DNA of 55,315 bases from contig CAJODL010000011.1 of assembly GCA_905233165.1 (NCBI GenBank), positions 1 through 55,315 on the forward strand, in the 5' to 3' direction. The DNA comes from an uncultured Prevotella sp. GTDB taxonomy: Bacteria > Bacteroidota > Bacteroidia > Bacteroidales > Bacteroidaceae. Under the pieces are notes generated by a model. It was given only the letters and a program-made list of their open reading frames with translations. It had not been told where the DNA came from and searched no databases. Shown here piece after piece: positions 1 to 8,282 of the stretch; positions within the stretch are counted from its first letter, which is position 1; each line of letters opens with the position of its first letter. The translations under genes were made by a program, and so were the position numbers.

Positions 1-606
1 AACATTAAAGCACAACAGACTCTTGTAAAGTTCAACAAGACCGACGCTGGTACACTGCGTTACCTCATGCGTCCAGAGAAGTACAGCAACCTCACTGAGA
101 CAAAGGTGATTAACGAGGCATCCGTTCGCAGCGGCATCGCTAAGGGCGCTCTCAAAGGCGCATGGGACGCCATCGGAGAAGTCATCAAGGCATGGGTGAC
201 AGAGGGACACTCCGTTTCTATCCCAGGACTCGGCACGCTTCGCTTCGGCATGAATGCACAGGCCGTAGAGGACGTCAACGAGGTGGCAAAGAGCCTCATC
301 CGCACCCGTAAGGTAGTGTTCACACCTTCTGTGGATATCAAGCGCGAGCTCGCAGAGACAAAAATCGCTATCACTTGTTACGACAAGGACGGCAACCTCG
401 TAAAGCGTGTCACATCCGCTGATGACGCAGAGGTGGAAGACCCTGAGGAGGGCTCAGAGGGCTCTCAGAATACTCAGAATAATCAGAGTAATCAGAATAC
501 TCAGAATGAGCCCTCCGACCCTGAACCAAGCACAGGTGATGGTGACAACACTGGCGGCAACAACGGCGGCGGTAGTAACACCGGCGACGGTTGGGAAGAG
601 GGATAA
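1..606 (+). CDS. HU-family DNA-binding protein with low-complexity tail (5' partial)
   Basis: The frame is open from base 1 and reads NIKAQQTLVKFNKTD before the first in-window ATG at 67, so the true start lies upstream and this is a 5'-truncated gene. About 120 residues resemble the long Bacteroidetes HU-like (HU-HIG) proteins, which bend or bind DNA; the segment around GAWDAIGEVIKAWVTEGHSV and the following PGLGTLRFG match the HU helix and beta-arm start. The C-terminus is an acidic, then Asn/Gln-rich, then Gly-rich tail whose 9-bp DNA repeats encode Q-N-T/N-Q-N units. A GAGCCC-TTCG-GGGCTC hairpin follows. The family call is from motif reading; the cellular role is not known from the sequence. 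Confidence 0.85.
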   Translation, partial: NIKAQQTLVKFNKTDAGTLRYLMRPEKYSNLTETKVINEASVRSGIAKGALKGAWDAIGEVIKAWVTEGHSVSIPGLGTLRFGMNAQAVEDVNEVAKSLIRTRKVVFTPSVDIKRELAETKIAITCYDKDGNLVKRVTSADDAEVEDPEEGSEGSQNTQNNQSNQNTQNEPSDPEPSTGDGDNTGGNNGGGSNTGDGWEEG

Positions 607-617
607 ACGATCGGGAC

Positions 618-633
618 GAGCCCTTCGGGGCTC
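618..633 (+). terminator. UUCG-capped hairpin after the HU-like gene
   Basis: A perfect 6-bp GC-rich stem (GAGCCC/GGGCTC) is closed by a TTCG tetraloop 11 bases after the stop codon. The downstream tract is C/T-rich rather than pure T, so it may be a 3'-end stabiliser as much as a terminator. Confidence 0.5.
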
Positions 634-654
634 TCCCCTCTCCTTGTAAAGTGT

Positions 655-713
655 AGAGCTTAAAGTGTAAAGTTTATAGGCAGTTAAAAGTTTAAAGTAG
701 AAAGTTTAAAGTT
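655..713. repeat. Degenerate 7-bp repeat tract (AAAGTTT-like)
   Basis: Several near-copies of AAAGTTT / AAAGTGT occur between the HU-like gene and the small ORF at 714. It belongs to the heptamer repeat class seen at several other places in the window. Confidence 0.6.
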
Positions 714-809
714 ATGAAAATAAATGGTTCTTTTAAGTCAATACTTATTCGTATAGCTTATTGCATCCTTGCTGGTCTCGCTGGCGGTATAGGGGGTGCT
801 CAGTTGTAA
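714..809 (+). CDS. 31-aa hydrophobic microprotein (smalltalk-like?)
   Basis: The ORF starts MKINGSFKSILIRI and continues with an Ala/Gly-rich hydrophobic stretch (ILAGLAGGIGGAQL). It is 31 residues, a basic N-terminus followed by one short membrane-length segment. Tiny membrane peptides directly after HU-like genes are a recurring arrangement in Bacteroidales (annotated as smalltalk proteins); size and position fit, but sequence membership is inferred. Its TAA stop overlaps the next ATG as TAATG, which suggests translational coupling to the ORF at 809. Function is unknown. A chance ORF cannot be excluded at this length. Confidence 0.5.
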   Translation: MKINGSFKSILIRIAYCILAGLAGGIGGAQL

Positions 810-958
810 TGAGAAAACATTTCTCCATAGTACAATATGCTTGCGCTGTATGCCTGATAATATCTTCAATAATGATGGTGGCGTACCAAGTACTTACCAT
901 AGCTGACGTGGCTAACGGACTACTCATGTATGTAGCGCAAGCTTTCCTACTCGGATGA
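809..958 (+). CDS. 49-aa small membrane protein overlapping the preceding stop
   Basis: Starting at the ATG shared with the upstream stop (TAATG), the frame encodes MRKHFSIVQYACAVCLIISS and goes on to a total of 49 residues. Residues about 8-30 form a plausible transmembrane helix and a second hydrophobic patch lies near the C-terminus. I recognise no family. The stop-start overlap and location behind the HU-like gene argue for a co-translated pair of small membrane proteins. The gene could also be spurious; conservation would decide. Confidence 0.4.
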   Translation: MRKHFSIVQYACAVCLIISSIMMVAYQVLTIADVANGLLMYVAQAFLLG

Positions 959-1233
959 TTTTCAAAGTTGAGAGTTTAGAGTTTAGAGTTTAGAGTCAGT
1001 TGTGAGTGGAGAGTCAAAAATTAAAAGATAAAAGTTCGTAGGCTGCACATTTGCACCCTCCGTTTATTTTTGGGGCTTTAAAATTTGGGTTGTTGGAGGG
1101 AAGAGGTGAGGCAACGCCTTTTTAAGAGTTTTTAACATTATGGCATGAAGGAGTGGGAAATAATCCCGCTTCTTTTGCGTTTACTTATGGTGAGATTGGC
1201 TAAAAGCTGGTTCGACAAGGTCAAAGACTGAAG
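959..1233. other. Intergenic stretch with heptamer repeats and weak hairpins
   Basis: Bases 967-1015 hold AGAGTTT-type 7-bp repeats. A short AGGC-AAC-GCCT hairpin with T5 lies at 1109-1123. An imperfect hairpin (GAAG..TGGGA / TCCCGCTTC followed by TTTT) lies at about 1147-1178. Either could terminate the upstream small ORFs. I see no clear promoter box or RNA gene. Confidence 0.5.
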
Positions 1234-2265
1234 ATGAAAAGACAAAAAGAAATGACAAGGCAAACGGTAATTGGGGGAACTCAGGTTCCACACCTTTTAC
1301 ATTACTTCATTCCTTCATTTTCTCATTTCCTCATTCTTTCATTCCTTTACCTCCTCTTTCCTACTCAGCTGAAGGCCCAGTATGAACCATACTTCTCTCA
1401 CTACTTCGATATGCAGACAGCCTTTAACCCTGCAGCGGCAGGTAAGGAATCGAAGATGAATCTATATCTTGCTTACGCTATGACGATGGCTGGTTTCGAG
1501 CATGCTCCTCAGACAATGATAGTATCTGGTGACTATCCCATCGCTGCCTTTGGGGCAATACATGGTGTCGGTGCCCAGGTGATGAGCGATAAGATCGGTC
1601 TCTTCACCCACCAACGTATCAAGGGTTTGTATGCCATGCGAAAGAGGTTGGGCCGCAGTGCATACAGCGGTCAGCTTTCCGTCGGAATACAGCCTGGCAT
1701 CATAACAGAGAAATTCCGTGGCTCTGAGGTAGAGCTTGGCGAGGACAACGATGATGCTTTCACCAAGAGCGACATCGACGGCAACGCCTTTGACCTGGGC
1801 TTGGGAGTGCTCTTCCAAAAGGGAAACTGGTATGCCGGCCTGAGTGCCCAGCACCTCACATACCCCAAGGTGATGCTCGGAGAAAGAAACGAGTTAAAGA
1901 TTGATGCAACATACTTTGCCACAGGCGGTTACGACTTTCAGCTACATAATCCGTACCTGAAGATTGCCACCTCTGCCTTGGTAATGACCGAATGGGTTAC
2001 ATGGCGTGCAGATATCACGGGACGTGTTATATACACCTTTGACCAAAGGATGTTATACGCAGGCATCAACTACAGCCCCACCCGATCTGTGACAATACTC
2101 GTCGGAGGCACGTTCAACGGCTTCAAGGTGGGCTATTCCTTCGAGGGATACACCAACGACCTTGGCTTCCGCAACGGCTCACACGAGATATTCTTGGGAT
2201 ACTCCATGAACGTTGACCTGGGCAAACACGGCAAGAATAGGTATCAGACGACGAGAACGCTGTAG
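1234..2265 (+). CDS. porP: Type IX secretion membrane protein, PorP/SprF family
   Basis: An outer-membrane beta-barrel expected to couple the type IX secretion/gliding machinery to the outer membrane. After a hydrophobic export segment ending LKAQ (about residue 49), the mature part begins YEPYFSHYFDMQTAFNPAAAG, the hallmark opening of PorP/SprF proteins, and ends in alternating aromatic strands. Total 343 aa, usual for the family. The signal region is odd: residues about 21-42 are encoded by degenerate 7-bp repeats of TCATTTC/TCATTCC type, giving a long Ser/Phe/Leu-rich hydrophobic stretch. ATG 1234 is used; ATG 1252 is an alternative. It sits directly before gldKLMN, as in other Bacteroidetes. 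Confidence 0.88.
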   Translation: MKRQKEMTRQTVIGGTQVPHLLHYFIPSFSHFLILSFLYLLFPTQLKAQYEPYFSHYFDMQTAFNPAAAGKESKMNLYLAYAMTMAGFEHAPQTMIVSGDYPIAAFGAIHGVGAQVMSDKIGLFTHQRIKGLYAMRKRLGRSAYSGQLSVGIQPGIITEKFRGSEVELGEDNDDAFTKSDIDGNAFDLGLGVLFQKGNWYAGLSAQHLTYPKVMLGERNELKIDATYFATGGYDFQLHNPYLKIATSALVMTEWVTWRADITGRVIYTFDQRMLYAGINYSPTRSVTILVGGTFNGFKVGYSFEGYTNDLGFRNGSHEIFLGYSMNVDLGKHGKNRYQTTRTL

Positions 2266-2269
2266 CAAG

Positions 2270-2345
2270 GGATGAAGGATGAAGGATGATGGATGATGGA
2301 TGAAGGATGAAGGATGAAGGATGAAGGATGATGAATGAAGGATGA
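2270..2345. repeat. Tandem 7-bp repeat GATGAAG/GATGATG
   Basis: About ten copies of GATGAAG or GATGATG fill most of the gap between porP and gldK, with an ACGAAA repeat beyond. On the opposite strand it reads CTTCATC. It lies in the presumed operon transcript. Confidence 0.8.
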
Positions 2346-2381
2346 AGAACGAAAACGAAAACGAAAATTAAAAAGATATAT

Positions 2382-3842
2382 ATGAAAAGAACATTATTTG
2401 CTTTCCACTTTTTATCAATATTGGCTTTGTCGCTGATAATGGTGTCTTGTTTTGGTGGCAAGTTGACTCAGGCTTCTCAAGGAGGCGAAGTGACTGGACG
2501 CAGCACTGGTAGAGGGTTTAGCGAGCCTACGCCTTACGGTATGACTCTCATCAACCGTGGTTTCCTTCATATGGGAGTAGAAAAGAAGGATACTCTATGG
2601 GGGATGGCTGTTCCTACGAAGGACATCTCTGTAGATGGTTTCTGGATGGACGAACGTGAAGTGTCTAACGCTAAGTACAGACAGTTCGTCATGTGGGTTC
2701 GCGACAGTATTCTCCGCACTCGTCTGGCAGACCCTGCCTATGGTGGTGATGAGACATACATGATTACCGAAGACAAGAACGGAGACCCTGTAACCCCACA
2801 CCTGAACTGGAAGAAGCAGCTTCCACGCAAGCCTAACGAGGATGAACAGCGTGCTATAGAGTCACTCTATATCACCAACCCTGTTACTGGCGAAAAGTTG
2901 CTTGATGCATCGCAGATGAATTATAAGTATGAAATCTACGACTACACCACTGCTGCCCTGCGCAAGAACCGCCTTGACGCAAGAGAGCGCGATTTGAATA
3001 CTGACAAGGTAATCGATGAAAATGAGGTCGTAATGATTTCCAAGGATACTGCCTACATCGACGATGAGGGTCGCATAGTCCGCGAGACCATCAACCGTCC
3101 ACTTTCAGGACCATGGGACTTCCTCAACACATATATCGTAAACATCTATCCTGACACCACCTGTTGGGTTAACGACTTCACAAACAGTGACAACGAGATA
3201 TACCTCCGCAACTACTTCTCTAACCCAACCTACAACGACTATCCAGTAGTAGGTGTTACATGGGAGCAGGCTAATGCTTTCTGTGCATGGCGTACGGACT
3301 ACCTGCTCAAGGGTCTCAGCGGTCAGGCACGCTATATTCAGAGATATCGCCTGCCGACAGAGGCTGAGTGGGAGTTTGCTGCCCGTGGTAAGGACGGCAC
3401 AGAGTTCCCATGGGAGAATCCTGACGTGAAGAATGGTGACGGCTGTTACTTTGCCAACTTCAAGCCTGATCGTGGTAACTATACCAAGGACGGCAACCTG
3501 ATAACGAGCAAAACAGGTATCTATGCTGCTAACAGCAATGGCCTTTATGATATGGCTGGAAACGTGGCAGAATGGACCTCTACCATATATACCGAAGCTG
3601 GTGTGCAGGCTATGAACGACCTCAACCCACAGCTGGAGTATAAGGCTGCCCTCGAAGACCCATACCGCATGAAGAAGAAGAGTGTTCGTGGTGGTTCATG
3701 GAAAGACCCAGAGAGCTATATCCGCTCTGCTTGGCGTTCATGGGAGTACCAGAATCAGCCACGCTCATACATCGGCTTCCGTTGTGTCAGGTCGCTGGCA
3801 AGCTCATCAAGTGTAAATAGTAAAGGCAAGAAAAAAAGATAA
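2382..3842 (+). CDS. gldK: GldK/PorK type IX secretion ring lipoprotein
   Basis: Outer-membrane lipoprotein that with GldN forms the periplasmic ring of the type IX secretion system. The signal peptide ends with lipobox LIMVSC, Cys23. The rest is an FGE/sulfatase-modifying-factor fold: VDGFWMDEREVSNAKYRQF near residue 85, the RLPTEAEWEFAARG motif near 325, GLYDMAGNVAEWTS near 387 and C-terminal GSWKDPESYIRSAWR with GFRCV. Length 486 aa is typical of GldK. It is followed after nine bases by gldL, so the genes are surely co-transcribed. Confidence is high because order and motifs agree. Confidence 0.95.
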   Translation: MKRTLFAFHFLSILALSLIMVSCFGGKLTQASQGGEVTGRSTGRGFSEPTPYGMTLINRGFLHMGVEKKDTLWGMAVPTKDISVDGFWMDEREVSNAKYRQFVMWVRDSILRTRLADPAYGGDETYMITEDKNGDPVTPHLNWKKQLPRKPNEDEQRAIESLYITNPVTGEKLLDASQMNYKYEIYDYTTAALRKNRLDARERDLNTDKVIDENEVVMISKDTAYIDDEGRIVRETINRPLSGPWDFLNTYIVNIYPDTTCWVNDFTNSDNEIYLRNYFSNPTYNDYPVVGVTWEQANAFCAWRTDYLLKGLSGQARYIQRYRLPTEAEWEFAARGKDGTEFPWENPDVKNGDGCYFANFKPDRGNYTKDGNLITSKTGIYAANSNGLYDMAGNVAEWTSTIYTEAGVQAMNDLNPQLEYKAALEDPYRMKKKSVRGGSWKDPESYIRSAWRSWEYQNQPRSYIGFRCVRSLASSSSVNSKGKKKR

Positions 3843-3851
3843 TTAAAGAAT

Positions 3852-4745
3852 ATGTCACAATACAGCAAAATAAATTTCATCTACTTCATGCAGAAGTGGA
3901 TGGACAGTGTCCCAGGACAGACGTTCCTGAACTATGCATACTCTTGGGGAGCAGCAGTCGTAATTCTTGGTACCCTCTTTAAGTTGACCCACCTGCCAGG
4001 AGCCAATCTCATGCTTTTCATTGGTATGGGAACGGAGGTTGTAGTGTTCTTCATATCAGCCTTTGACCGTCCATTCGACAAGACGACAATCGACATGACT
4101 CTTGACAACCACATGGATGAAGGAGGACTTGTTGCAGATGGTACAAATGCTGCACCTGGTGTAGAACAGACTATTATAGCACCTTCCGCTACAGGCGTTT
4201 CTGGCAGCAAGGCAAGTAGTCCTGCTGAGACCTCTGGTCTTGTTGGAGGTACAGTCATCATCGGCAATGGAGTTATTGGAGGCGGTGCTGCACCAGCAGC
4301 TGCTAAGACTCCTGACACTGCACCTGCCGCTGCCAGCGCAGACAATGATGCGAAGCCTGCAGTTTCTCAGCCAGCAGGCGGTGTTATCACTACTTCTGTA
4401 ACAGGTGCACCAGCTCCTGCTGTATCACAAGAGACAGCAGATGCTATGGAAGAAGTAACACAGGCATACATAGACCGTCTTAACGAGCTTAATGAAACCC
4501 TTGAAAAGGTATCAGCCCTCAGCCAGCGTCTGTCTGTTGACAGCGAAGAGATGGAGAATCTCAACCGCACACTGACGGGCATAGCACGTGTCTATGAGAT
4601 GCAGCTGAAATCAGCATCACAACAAATTACTACACAAGACTCTATCAACGAGCAGACTAACATCATGGCAAATAAGATTAAGGAACTCAACGGCATATAC
4701 AGCCGCATGATTGAGGCCATGACTGTTAACATGCCAAAGATGTAA
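3852..4745 (+). CDS. gldL: GldL/PorL type IX secretion motor protein
   Basis: Inner-membrane stator-like partner of GldM; together they convert proton motive force into work for secretion. Two transmembrane helices occur in the first 65 residues (SWGAAVVILGTLFKL and LMLFIGMGTEVVVFFIS), as expected for GldL. A Ala/Gly/Pro-rich linker of about 100 residues precedes a C-terminal coiled-coil (about 205-297, repeated Leu/Glu heptads and NIMANKIKELNGIYSRM). Length 297 aa. It lies between gldK and gldM with a two-base gap to gldM. Confidence 0.95.
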   Translation: MSQYSKINFIYFMQKWMDSVPGQTFLNYAYSWGAAVVILGTLFKLTHLPGANLMLFIGMGTEVVVFFISAFDRPFDKTTIDMTLDNHMDEGGLVADGTNAAPGVEQTIIAPSATGVSGSKASSPAETSGLVGGTVIIGNGVIGGGAAPAAAKTPDTAPAAASADNDAKPAVSQPAGGVITTSVTGAPAPAVSQETADAMEEVTQAYIDRLNELNETLEKVSALSQRLSVDSEEMENLNRTLTGIARVYEMQLKSASQQITTQDSINEQTNIMANKIKELNGIYSRMIEAMTVNMPKM

Positions 4746-4747
4746 TC

Positions 4748-6298
4748 ATGGCAATAAAGAAAAGACCTGTCTCCCCTCGCCAAAAGATGATCAACCTCAT
4801 GTATGTGGTGTTGATGGCGATGCTTGCAATGAATGTCTCTACGGAGGTACTCAACGGTTTCTCTATTGTAGAGGAGGGCCTGCGACGCTCCACCAACAAC
4901 TCTGCTGCAGAAAATAAAAACATCTACGACAACTTCGAAACCCAGATGCGCAACAACCCTGTGAAAACAAGGGTATGGTATGCAAGAGCTCAAGAGGTGA
5001 AGAAGATGAGTGATGAGCTGTATAATTTTGCAGAGCAGATGAAGATTGCTATTGTCAAGGAAGCCGACGGTGAAGAAGGTGACATACACAACATTCAGAA
5101 CAAGGAAGACCTTGAAGCTGCTGAGCAGGTAATGCTCTCCCCTATCAACGGACAGGGAAAGAAGCTGCAGAAGATGATTGAAGATTTCCGTTACAAGGCA
5201 AAGGCTATGCTCAATGACGAACGTCTTCAGAAAATCATAGATGACAATCTTTCTACCAACGTATCAAAGAAAGCTAAGGCTTTAGGCAAGAAATGGCCAG
5301 AGTATATGTTTGAGCAGATGCCTGTAGCTGCAGCAGTAACCCTTCTGTCAAAGTTGCAGAATGATGTACGTTATGCAGAGGGTGAGATGCTACACACCCT
5401 TTCTTCAAACATCAGCCTCAAGGATATTCATGTCAACAAACTTTCTGCCTTTGTAATTCCAGAGGCGAAGACTATCATCCGTGGTGATAAATTCTCTGCT
5501 CAAATCGTTATGGCAGCCATTGATACCACTCGTCAACCAGAGGTGTTCATTGGTGGCAGGAAGGTTGAGCTACGCAACAGCACCTACGAATTTACTACTG
5601 GAAAGACAGGTGACTTCACCTTCTCCGGATATATGACAATGCTGGACGCTTCTGGCACCACAATACGACGTGATTTCCAACAGAAATATACCGTTGTTGA
5701 CCCATCAGCAACTGTTTCTGCAGACCTGATGAATGTCCTCTATGCAGGATATAGCAACCCAATCAGCGTTTCTGTTCCTGGTGTACCTCTCAGCAAGGTT
5801 GCTGCTACGATGAGTGGTGGCAGTCTCACCCCAACAGGTCCAGGACATTATATCGCACGTCCAAGTGCTGTAGGCAAAGATGTTACTATCTCTGTCACCA
5901 GTTCACAGTCAGGAAGGCCACTCCCAATGGGACAGTTCACCTTCCACGTACGAAAGTTGCCAGACCCAACTGCATATATCGTGATTGGCGACGACAGATT
6001 CCGTGGTGGTGGTATGTCGAAGGCAAACCTGATGGGTGTGAATACTCTTAAAGCAGCTATCGATGACGGATTGCTCGACATCGAATTCAGAGTTACTGGA
6101 TTCACAGCAGTATTCTTCGACAATATGGGTAATGCTGTCCCTGTTGTCAGCGATGGAGCAAACTTCTCTGCAAGGCAAAAAGACACATTCCGCAAGTTGT
6201 CACGCAACAAGCGATTCTATATTTCAAGCATCCAGGCAATTGGTCCTGACGGCATAGCCCGCACATTGCCAACTGCTATGGAAGTCGTTGTAAAGTAA
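4748..6298 (+). CDS. gldM: GldM/PorM type IX secretion motor protein
   Basis: Single-pass inner-membrane protein whose periplasmic domains reach the GldK/N ring. The N-terminus MAIKKRPVSPRQKMINLMYV and following LMAMLAMNVSTEVLNGF are the conserved GldM anchor and helix. The remaining 480 residues form the helical D1 and beta-rich D2-D4 periplasmic domains; the GGGMSKANLM segment near residue 420 is typical of the C-terminal domain. 516 aa, normal length. It starts two bases after the gldL stop. Confidence 0.96.
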   Translation: MAIKKRPVSPRQKMINLMYVVLMAMLAMNVSTEVLNGFSIVEEGLRRSTNNSAAENKNIYDNFETQMRNNPVKTRVWYARAQEVKKMSDELYNFAEQMKIAIVKEADGEEGDIHNIQNKEDLEAAEQVMLSPINGQGKKLQKMIEDFRYKAKAMLNDERLQKIIDDNLSTNVSKKAKALGKKWPEYMFEQMPVAAAVTLLSKLQNDVRYAEGEMLHTLSSNISLKDIHVNKLSAFVIPEAKTIIRGDKFSAQIVMAAIDTTRQPEVFIGGRKVELRNSTYEFTTGKTGDFTFSGYMTMLDASGTTIRRDFQQKYTVVDPSATVSADLMNVLYAGYSNPISVSVPGVPLSKVAATMSGGSLTPTGPGHYIARPSAVGKDVTISVTSSQSGRPLPMGQFTFHVRKLPDPTAYIVIGDDRFRGGGMSKANLMGVNTLKAAIDDGLLDIEFRVTGFTAVFFDNMGNAVPVVSDGANFSARQKDTFRKLSRNKRFYISSIQAIGPDGIARTLPTAMEVVVK

Positions 6299-6321
6299 TA
6301 AAATAATATAGGTATCAAAAT

Positions 6322-7524
6322 ATGAAACTAGTATTTTCTTTTCTGTTCTTATCACTTTTCGCTTTTCAAGTAAATGCACAGCCAGCACAGCGCCGTGCTG
6401 CCAAAGAAAAGAAGCAGGAAGTGAAGAGTACGCCAAAGAAGGCAGCAACAGAAGCAAAGGCAGAAGCGAAGCCTGAGACAAAGCCAGAAGTGAAGCCAGT
6501 GACACCACCGACTGCACCAAAGAAAGCAGCAGTAGCGCCTCCAAAGAAGAAGCCAACCACTGCTGCAGCAAAGACACCAGCGAAGACTTCTGCTAACGGC
6601 ATCACCACCCGTGCACAGTTGTCATACCCTACATCAATGCAGATGAAGGAAGATGTAGTATGGCGTCGCGACATATATCGTGAAATAGACCTCACCAAGG
6701 GCGACAATGCCGGACTATACTATCCTGTAGAGCCTATCGGCAGCCAGATGAACCTTTTCACATATCTGTTTAAACTCGTGCTCTCTGGACAGGTGAAGGC
6801 CTATGAGTATCGTCTCGATGGTAACGAGAGTTTTGAACCAGACGCTTTATTAAAGCCATTGGCTTTGCTTGACAACTATCATATCTATTATGAACGAAAG
6901 GACGGCAAGCTGAAGTTGGACAACAGCGACATTCCTTCTAAGGAGGTGAAGGCATACTATGTAAAGGAGACATCATATTATGACCAGTATTCTTCTACTT
7001 TCCATACAAAAGTTCTGGCCCTCTGCCCTATCATGAGTAGCGACGACGGTTTCGGAGATGTTGAGACAAAGTACCCATTGTTCTGGGTAAAGTATGACGA
7101 TGTTGCTCCTTTCCTTGCAAAGCAGACCATTATGACAAGCGACCTCAACAATGCTGCCACAATGTCTGTGGATGATTACTTCGTTAAGAATATGTATCAG
7201 GGCAAGATATATAAGACCAACAACATGTTGGGCAAGACCCTTGCACAATATTGTCCTAATGATACCGCTATGCAGAAAGAGCAGGCACGAATTGAGGCAG
7301 AGCTGAAAGCCTTTGAGGCAAACATCTGGGGCGACCAGGTTCGTAAGGATTCTCTCGATTCTATTGCAAAAGCTCAGTTAGCTCTTGACCCAAAGGCTGC
7401 AAAGAAGGCAGCAAAGGCGAACCGTCGTGCTAATAACGGCAGCGTAAGTAAGAAATCGTCAAAGAGTAAATCTTCTGGCGGCAGCAGCGGTGCACGCATC
7501 AGTGTAAGAAGGGAGAGACATTAA
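6322..7524 (+). CDS. gldN: GldN/PorN type IX secretion ring protein
   Basis: Periplasmic partner of GldK. A cleavable signal peptide (MKLVFSFLFLSLFAFQVNAQ) is followed by about 75 residues of Lys/Pro/Ala-rich low-complexity sequence, an extension that looks variable. The conserved domain starts near residue 100 (MKEDVVWRRDIYREIDL) and includes NLFTYLFKLV and the GKTLAQYCPND region. The C-terminus is Lys/Ser-rich. 400 aa, longer than many GldN because of the linker and tail. Last core gene of the gldKLMN operon, 23 bases after gldM. Confidence 0.94.
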   Translation: MKLVFSFLFLSLFAFQVNAQPAQRRAAKEKKQEVKSTPKKAATEAKAEAKPETKPEVKPVTPPTAPKKAAVAPPKKKPTTAAAKTPAKTSANGITTRAQLSYPTSMQMKEDVVWRRDIYREIDLTKGDNAGLYYPVEPIGSQMNLFTYLFKLVLSGQVKAYEYRLDGNESFEPDALLKPLALLDNYHIYYERKDGKLKLDNSDIPSKEVKAYYVKETSYYDQYSSTFHTKVLALCPIMSSDDGFGDVETKYPLFWVKYDDVAPFLAKQTIMTSDLNNAATMSVDDYFVKNMYQGKIYKTNNMLGKTLAQYCPNDTAMQKEQARIEAELKAFEANIWGDQVRKDSLDSIAKAQLALDPKAAKKAAKANRRANNGSVSKKSSKSKSSGGSSGARISVRRERH

Positions 7525-7616
7525 GAATTAAGAATTAAGAATTAAGAATTAAGAATTAAGAATTAGGAATTAAGAATTAGGAATTAGGAATTAAGAATTA
7601 AAAAATTAAAGATTAA
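7523..7616. repeat. Tandem 7-bp repeat TAAGAAT/TAGGAAT
   Basis: About twelve copies of TAAGAAT with some TAGGAAT occupy almost the whole gap between gldN and the barrel gene. This is the cleanest heptamer tract in the window. Confidence 0.9.
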
Positions 7617-7619
7617 GAT

Positions 7620-8204
7620 ATGAAGAAATTTTATATAACGTTAGCTGTCACTGCATTGACAATGCTGATGGCTATCCCAGCGCAGGCTCAGATTGATTGG
7701 GGTTTGCGTGCTGGTGCAAATATCGTAAACATGAAGATGTCCAGTAGCATCCTCGGTTCAAAGAACAATGCAGGTTTCTATGTTGGTCCTACAGTTAAGT
7801 TTACTGTTCCTATCGTAGGCCTCAGTTTCGATGCTTCTGCATTGTATGACCAGCGCACAGCAAAGGTTGTAGATGACACCAAAGGTGTTACAGAAGAGCG
7901 CAAACAGCAAACCATCCAAATTCCTATCAACATCCGTTACGGCTGGGGACTGGGTGATATGGCAAACATATTCCTCTTTGCAGGTCCACAGTTTGGCTTT
8001 AATGTCAGCAAGAAATATTCTGATTGGACTTGGAAGTCAAGCCAGTTCAGCGTTAATGTTGGTATTGGTGCCACAGTATTGAGCCATTTGGAGTTAAAGG
8101 CTAACTACAACGTTGTAGTAGGAAAGAGTGCCGTTGCTGTCGATGGTTGGGCAGGCAACAGCAGATTTAACTCTTGGCAGATAGGCCTGGGCTATTATTT
8201 CTAA
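7620..8204 (+). CDS. Outer-membrane beta-barrel protein
   Basis: 194 aa with a clear signal peptide ending PAQAQ, then GLRAGANIVNMK and alternating hydrophobic/aromatic strands, ending in SWQIGLGYYF with a terminal aromatic residue typical of outer-membrane barrels (OMP_b-brl family). It is located behind gldN across a heptamer tract and in front of a strong terminator, so it probably shares the type IX operon transcript. A specific role in secretion is inference from position only. Confidence 0.75.
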   Translation: MKKFYITLAVTALTMLMAIPAQAQIDWGLRAGANIVNMKMSSSILGSKNNAGFYVGPTVKFTVPIVGLSFDASALYDQRTAKVVDDTKGVTEERKQQTIQIPINIRYGWGLGDMANIFLFAGPQFGFNVSKKYSDWTWKSSQFSVNVGIGATVLSHLELKANYNVVVGKSAVAVDGWAGNSRFNSWQIGLGYYF

Positions 8205-8230
8205 GACATCATATCATAACATAAATATTT

Positions 8231-8263
8231 AGCGCAGAAGAGGGTTTCTTTTGCGCTTTTTTT
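8231..8263 (+). terminator. Rho-independent terminator of the gld operon
   Basis: AGCGCA-g-AAGA pairs with TCTT-t-TGCGCT around a short GGGTT loop and is followed by seven T. It stands 26 bases after the barrel stop and 20 bases before the next ATG. Confidence 0.85.
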
Positions 8264-8282
8264 AGCCCAAAAAGTATTTATT

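Noticed and set aside
714..958. Toxin-antitoxin interpretation of the two small ORFs
   Set aside because: No antitoxin-like DNA-binding protein or antisense promoter can be seen; only size and hydrophobicity agree.
6224..6707. Long minus-strand ORFs opposite gldN
   Set aside because: They arise from the Lys/Ala/Pro codon-biased linker of gldN and have no recognisable domains.
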